8,494 nt of DNA from JBBRQP01 sp038226175 (GTDB lineage: Bacteria > Cyanobacteriota > Cyanobacteriia > Gloeobacterales > Anthocerotibacteraceae): NCBI GenBank assembly GCA_038226175.1, contig JBBRQP010000111.1, positions 1-8,494 of the forward strand, in the 5' to 3' direction. The translations under genes were made by a program, and so were the position numbers. Positions 6,105 to 8,494 of the stretch are shown here, one piece after another (position 1 is the stretch's first letter; each line of letters opens with the position of its first letter). The notes beneath the pieces are model-generated. The model did not search any database and was not told the origin of the DNA. It worked only from the letters and a program-made list of their open reading frames with translations.

Positions 6105-6626
6105 GTTTTGATAGACAGGCGTAAGTAGTTTCTGTACGGTGCTGTCGGTTAATAACTGTCGTCCATATTCCGAGAGAATACTGCGGGCTTCATCCCGTCG
6201 GTAAGGCACACACACCAAATCGCCAAAGACCCAGATCATGTGGTTATTTTGTTTTTTATATAACCAGGCTTCAAAACCTCGTCCCGAAAGTTGTTGATAG
6301 ATTTCGACTGAGTGAGTTTTGGGCTGGTCGGTGAGGCTAAAAGCTGGCTCTTGGTTTAACAAAAACTGACCGAGTTGTGGATAATCACGTCCATAACTAT
6401 TGTCAAATTGCAGCACTGCCTCGGTCTTAGCTTCTTTACCTAATAGAATCACAACCCGTCCAAAAGACCGCACATAGACTAAAGTCTTGAAAGTTGTTTC
6501 ATCCTTACTGAGCGTCGGCTTGCCATAGCGTTGCACAAGCTGTGCTTCAGTTTCCCCGAGTTCAAAGGCATGAACTGCTGTCGTGAGCATCAACCACATC
6601 ATCCCAATCACGCCTAGCCGTCGCAT
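6099..6626 (-). CDS. Small exported protein of unknown function
   Basis: 175 residues. Residues 1-20 form a signal peptide: MRR, a hydrophobic core (LGVIGMMWLMLTTAV) and a cleavage site after VHA, giving a mature protein of about 155 residues in the periplasm or outside. The mature N-terminus, FELGETEAQLVQRYGKPT, resembles the 'G.t..qv...lG.P' opening of SmpA/BamE-like small domains, but the rest shows nothing I recognise. There is no lipobox cysteine. The start at 6626 is supported by GGGGGA about four bases upstream. It overlaps the end of the pantothenate kinase gene by 65 bases, so the two are almost certainly co-transcribed. Its stop codon overlaps the convergent KaiC-like gene by six bases, leaving no room for a terminator between them. 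Confidence 0.82.
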   Translation of the reverse strand: MRRLGVIGMMWLMLTTAVHAFELGETEAQLVQRYGKPTLSKDETTFKTLVYVRSFGRVVILLGKEAKTEAVLQFDNSYGRDYPQLGQFLLNQEPAFSLTDQPKTHSVEIYQQLSGRGFEAWLYKKQNNHMIWVFGDLVCVPYRRDEARSILSEYGRQLLTDSTVQKLLTPVYQNL

Positions 6627-7284
6627 ACATCCCCCACAAATTCAAATGGGCATCCTGATGGTCAAACCAATCCGCTGACCAACTGGCTACGCGCACACTA
6701 TCGCCGCCTGTGATAATCACCTTCGTCCCACGTTGACGATATTTCAGCACCTGCTGTTCCAATCCTGCTAGCGTAGTCTGGAATACCCCACTTTGAAGGG
6801 CTTGTTCTGTGGTGCCAGCCAGATCCTCAGGCCAGTGATCGGGCAAATCGACCAAAGGTAACATAGCAGTGTAATCATGTAACGCCCGAAACTGCATCGT
6901 AAATCCTGGTAAGATTTGTCCTCCCAACAAAGTACCAGCTTGATTGGCTGCCGTAAGCGTAATTGCAGTCCCAAAATCGATTACCAATACCGGAAACCCA
7001 TAACGGTAACCCGCCCCCACAATATTTAAGGCACGGTCAATGCCTAAAGTTTGATAACTACCGCTCAGAGCAAGATCTTTTAAGGTCAGAATCTGGACGT
7101 GATCATAGGTTTGCCATGATGCTAAAAGTGCTGGTACTACCGAACACACCAGGATTTTGTCAGCTCGGTTAATAGCATCCGTATCCCAAAAATCATGGGT
7201 ATAATGAGCAACTTCGACTAAGTTCCCTTGCTCAAACCAGCCCCAATGTTGATGGGTATTACCAATATCAATCGTGAGTAACAT
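6562..7284 (-). CDS. coaX: Type III pantothenate kinase
   Basis: 240 residues. It phosphorylates pantothenate with ATP, the first step of coenzyme A synthesis, in the cytoplasm. The motifs of the type III (CoaX) family appear in order: DIGNT (6-10, phosphate 1), GIDR (81-84), DFGTAIT (103-109, phosphate 2), GGQILPG (121-127) and ITGGD (191-195). The length fits the family's usual 230-260 residues. ATG 7284 is directly followed by the conserved MLLTIDIGNTH opening, so the start is secure, although I see no clear ribosome binding site. The last 65 bases overlap the next gene, and the final residues (WDDVVDAHDSSSCL) are not conserved in the family as I know it. The promoter must lie in the 185-base gap shared with the divergent CobW-like gene. 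Confidence 0.93.
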   Translation of the reverse strand: MLLTIDIGNTHQHWGWFEQGNLVEVAHYTHDFWDTDAINRADKILVCSVVPALLASWQTYDHVQILTLKDLALSGSYQTLGIDRALNIVGAGYRYGFPVLVIDFGTAITLTAANQAGTLLGGQILPGFTMQFRALHDYTAMLPLVDLPDHWPEDLAGTTEQALQSGVFQTTLAGLEQQVLKYRQRGTKVIITGGDSVRVASWSADWFDHQDAHLNLWGMYATARRDWDDVVDAHDSSSCL

Positions 7285-7436
7285 TAACGATTTTGACAGA
7301 ATTCTTCAATTCTTTATTATTACTCACAGCTGTAGTGGTTTTGGGGGAGGCGAAGATATGGCTTAAGTTACCAAGAGGATCAACCTCATTTTTTGCCAGT
7401 GAAATAATTCAGTCACACAGATTTATCTTAATAAAC

Positions 7437-7456
7437 TATAATGATAATCATTATCA
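7437..7456 (+). promoter_or_regulatory. Promoter -10 box overlapping a Zur/Fur-type operator
   Basis: TGATAATCATTATCA (7442-7456) is a perfect 7-1-7 palindrome. It equals the cyanobacterial Zur box as I remember it (TGATAATNATTATCA). The 19 bases from 7437 also match the classical Fur box at 18 positions. The -10 hexamer TATAAT (7437-7442) touches the palindrome's first base, so a bound repressor would block RNA polymerase directly. The only -35 candidate, TCACAC (7413-7418), is weak. Transcription would start about 7449, giving a leader of about 20 bases before ATG 7470. The downstream CobW-like gene fits zinc control best, but iron control by Fur cannot be excluded from sequence alone. Confidence 0.8.
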
Positions 7457-7460
7457 AATT

Positions 7461-7464
7461 AGGG
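7461..7464 (+). promoter_or_regulatory. Ribosome binding site that fixes the start of the CobW-like gene
   Basis: AGGG lies five bases before ATG 7470. The frame is open upstream to a TTG at 7293, but that longer form would run through the -10 box and the operator and would put 59 unrelated residues before the P-loop. ATG 7470 is therefore the start. Confidence 0.65.
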
Positions 7465-7469
7465 CACAT

Positions 7470-8156
7470 ATGCTGATGCTAGTGGCAGGATTACCAGGAT
7501 CAGGGAAAACCACTTGGATTAGAGAACGCTTGACAGAGGCAGGAGCTTATTACTGTAGCACCACCGATTTCCCTTTAGATCAGGCGGTGATAGAAACTGA
7601 GTTTCCAGGACAAGTTTTGCACACAGATGACCTGATAACTTGCCAAGATAAGCAGGTCTACATGGAGGTCGGTCATCACTTAGATTTGAGTACGGTGAGC
7701 CAAGAATTTATAGCCCATCCTCAGCATCGGATTATGTTAGGTTCGGCACCCTTAGACTCCGCAGATCAGCTACTTTCTGCCTTTAGTGCCGAGCTAACCG
7801 ATAGCCAATTGTTGCGCCTAGATACGACTGGACGCGTCCTAGAAGTAGAAAGTTTAGATACCTTTTGGCAGGAATTAGTCCAAGGAGCCTACGGCGTAGT
7901 CGGTCGGGTCAAAGCATTGGTTGCAGTCAATAACGGGGAATGGATCTACGGCAACTTTGTCCGCGGTATGCCGGGCGATGGTTATTTTGATACCTTAGCC
8001 GTCTCGCGCTGGTCAGAGCAGCCTTGCAGTGGTTTAGGAGTTTGGGGTAAAAATTTGGACACCGAATACATAGCAGCCACACTCGAATTTTGTTGCCTTA
8101 GCCCTGACTTGGCACAACGCTATTACCAAGATTACTTAGAGGAAATCACGTCATGA
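7470..8156 (+). CDS. Short CobW/COG0523-like P-loop protein, probably metal-regulated
   Basis: 228 residues, shorter than the usual 320-400 of COG0523 GTPases. The N-terminus is a P-loop, MLMLVAGLPGSGKTTW (Walker A 7-14). The C-terminal part (about 132-210) resembles the CobW C-terminal domain: AYGVVGRVKALVAVNNGEWIYG and later GVWGKNLDTEYIAATLEFCCL. Between them the GTPase core is reduced: I see no CxCC metal motif, which most COG0523 members carry, and no clear NKxD guanine motif. Similar short proteins occur in other cyanobacteria as far as I recall. The Zur/Fur operator just upstream suggests expression when zinc (or iron) is scarce, and a role in moving metal to a client or sparing it. 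The 4-base ATGA overlap with the metallophosphoesterase gene shows an operon. Cysteines at 29, 58, 186, 208 and 209 could bind metal. Confidence 0.8.
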   Translation: MLMLVAGLPGSGKTTWIRERLTEAGAYYCSTTDFPLDQAVIETEFPGQVLHTDDLITCQDKQVYMEVGHHLDLSTVSQEFIAHPQHRIMLGSAPLDSADQLLSAFSAELTDSQLLRLDTTGRVLEVESLDTFWQELVQGAYGVVGRVKALVAVNNGEWIYGNFVRGMPGDGYFDTLAVSRWSEQPCSGLGVWGKNLDTEYIAATLEFCCLSPDLAQRYYQDYLEEITS

Positions 8157-8389
8157 AAATCGCTGTACTCTCCTGCATTCACGGCAATCTCGAAGCTCTA
8201 GAAGCCGTTCTGCGGCACATCAAAGGACAACAGGTCGATAAAATTTATTGTGTAGGCGATCTGGTCGGCTATGGCCCTTATCCCAATCAAGTTGTTGACC
8301 GGATTCGCGAATTAGCTATTCCTACCTGTCGGGGATGCTGGGATGACGATATTGTAAATGCTTCTAGTAGGCAGCCACAGAGCTTATGA
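8153..8389 (+). pseudogene. Metallophosphoesterase, truncated by an IS630-family element
   Basis: The N-terminal third of a calcineurin-like phosphoesterase of the YfcE/ApaH-like type, normally well over 200 residues. Visible motifs are LSCIHGN (6-12, where the family has D-x-H), GDLVGYGP (35-42) and RGCWDDDIV (60-68, where the family has GNHD). The frame then runs into the insertion sequence and stops after 78 residues at 8387-8389, so the His-rich C-terminal metal motifs are lost and the product is almost surely inactive. Native sequence ends between about residues 68 and 72. ATG 8153 overlaps the stop of the CobW-like gene (ATGA), with AGAGGA nine bases upstream. Cys8 and Cys62 stand where Asp and Asn ligands are usual. 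I recall Cys at the first position in cyanobacterial relatives, so this may be a subfamily trait and not damage. Confidence 0.85.
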
Positions 8390-8494
8390 CGGGTAGAGGC
8401 GCTTCAGTTTCTCCCGTGCTTCTTTGGTCGTGAAGCGCCATTGGATTTTCGTCTGTGCTCGATTGCGTTGCTCTTGCCAACACCGTATTGCTTG
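8365..8494 (-). mobile_element. End of a second IS630-family insertion sequence (partial)
   Basis: A transposase C-terminus on the minus strand runs in from the right edge and stops at 8384. The phosphoesterase on the + strand loses its family pattern just to the left. TA dinucleotides, the IS630 target, lie at 8355-8356, 8365-8366 and 8368-8369, so the boundary is somewhere in 8355-8370. The transposase tail (WRFTT.EAR.KLKRLYP) differs from that of the element at the left edge, so these are two different IS630 types and not the two ends of one element. Confidence 0.7.
8384..8494 (-). CDS. IS630-family transposase, C-terminal fragment
   Basis: 36 residues followed by TAA (8386-8384), reading in from the right edge of the window. 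The sequence QWRFTTKEAREKLKRLYPS is the characteristic end of a common IS630 transposase group, in which the helix after the DDE domain closes with 'WrFTt.dAR.KLkrLYP'. The catalytic residues lie outside the window. The stop codon overlaps the last codons of the truncated phosphoesterase on the other strand. Confidence 0.8.
   Translation of the reverse strand, partial: QAIRCWQEQRNRAQTKIQWRFTTKEAREKLKRLYPS

Noticed and set aside
6768..7172. Two open frames inside the pantothenate kinase gene
   Set aside because: The coaX motifs are in the main frame; these are shadows in other frames.
7293..7469. Upstream extension of the CobW-like frame from TTG 7293, adding 59 residues
   Set aside because: It runs through the -10 box and the Zur/Fur palindrome, has no family similarity, and the P-loop begins right after ATG 7470, which has its own ribosome site.
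1..8494. CRISPR arrays, tRNA or rRNA genes and riboswitches
   Set aside because: No regularly spaced identical repeats, no cloverleaf with a T-loop motif and no conserved riboswitch core were seen in any gap; the longest gap, 351 bases, fits a divergent promoter region.

Overview
The window looks like chromosomal DNA of a cyanobacterium. This is inferred from family resemblance, not from a search. The left histidine kinase has the 'FYRIPNN.PW' signature I associate with cyanobacterial kinases. There is a two-domain KaiC-type ATPase, a type III pantothenate kinase, and a short CobW-like protein whose promoter carries a perfect TGATAAT-C-ATTATCA palindrome (Zur/Fur type). I cannot name the species.

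Layout. Positions 1-138 are the end of an IS630-family element, with the transposase C-terminus on the + strand. It has inserted into the 3' end of a PAS histidine kinase gene (56-1525, minus). The kinase frame runs on into the element, so the protein ends in a foreign tail. After an AT-rich gap with a strong intrinsic terminator (1733-1794) comes a minus-strand gene (1811-2668) for a protein with nine ten-residue glycine repeats and a conserved C-terminal domain. A 351-base divergent intergenic region (2669-3019) separates it from the central plus-strand operon: a GAF histidine kinase (3020-4234), a small helical protein of unknown function (4244-4660) and a double-ATPase KaiC-like protein (about 4650-6104). 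The last two genes overlap by 11 bases. The KaiC-like gene meets, tail to tail with a 6-base overlap, a minus-strand pair: type III pantothenate kinase (6562-7284) followed by a small exported protein (6099-6626). Diverging from the pantothenate kinase gene is a metal-type promoter/operator (7437-7456) that drives a short CobW/COG0523-like P-loop protein (7470-8156). That gene is coupled by a 4-base overlap to a metallophosphoesterase (8153-8389), which a second, different IS630-family element has cut off at about residue 70 (transposase C-terminus 8384-8494, minus).

How the genes work together. The central operon is the best candidate for a little-described system: a soluble sensor kinase, a small all-helical protein and a KaiC-like ATPase that keeps both P-loops but only half of KaiC's Ser-Thr phosphorylation pair, translated as one coupled unit. 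It resembles the SasA-KaiC pairing of the circadian clock but has no KaiA or KaiB in view. The second candidate is the metal-regulated pair at the right end. The phosphoesterase has cysteines in place of two usual metal ligands (the Asp of DxH and the Asn of GNHD) and sits directly behind a Zur/Fur-controlled CobW-like protein. Two IS insertions, one at each edge, have damaged the outer genes.
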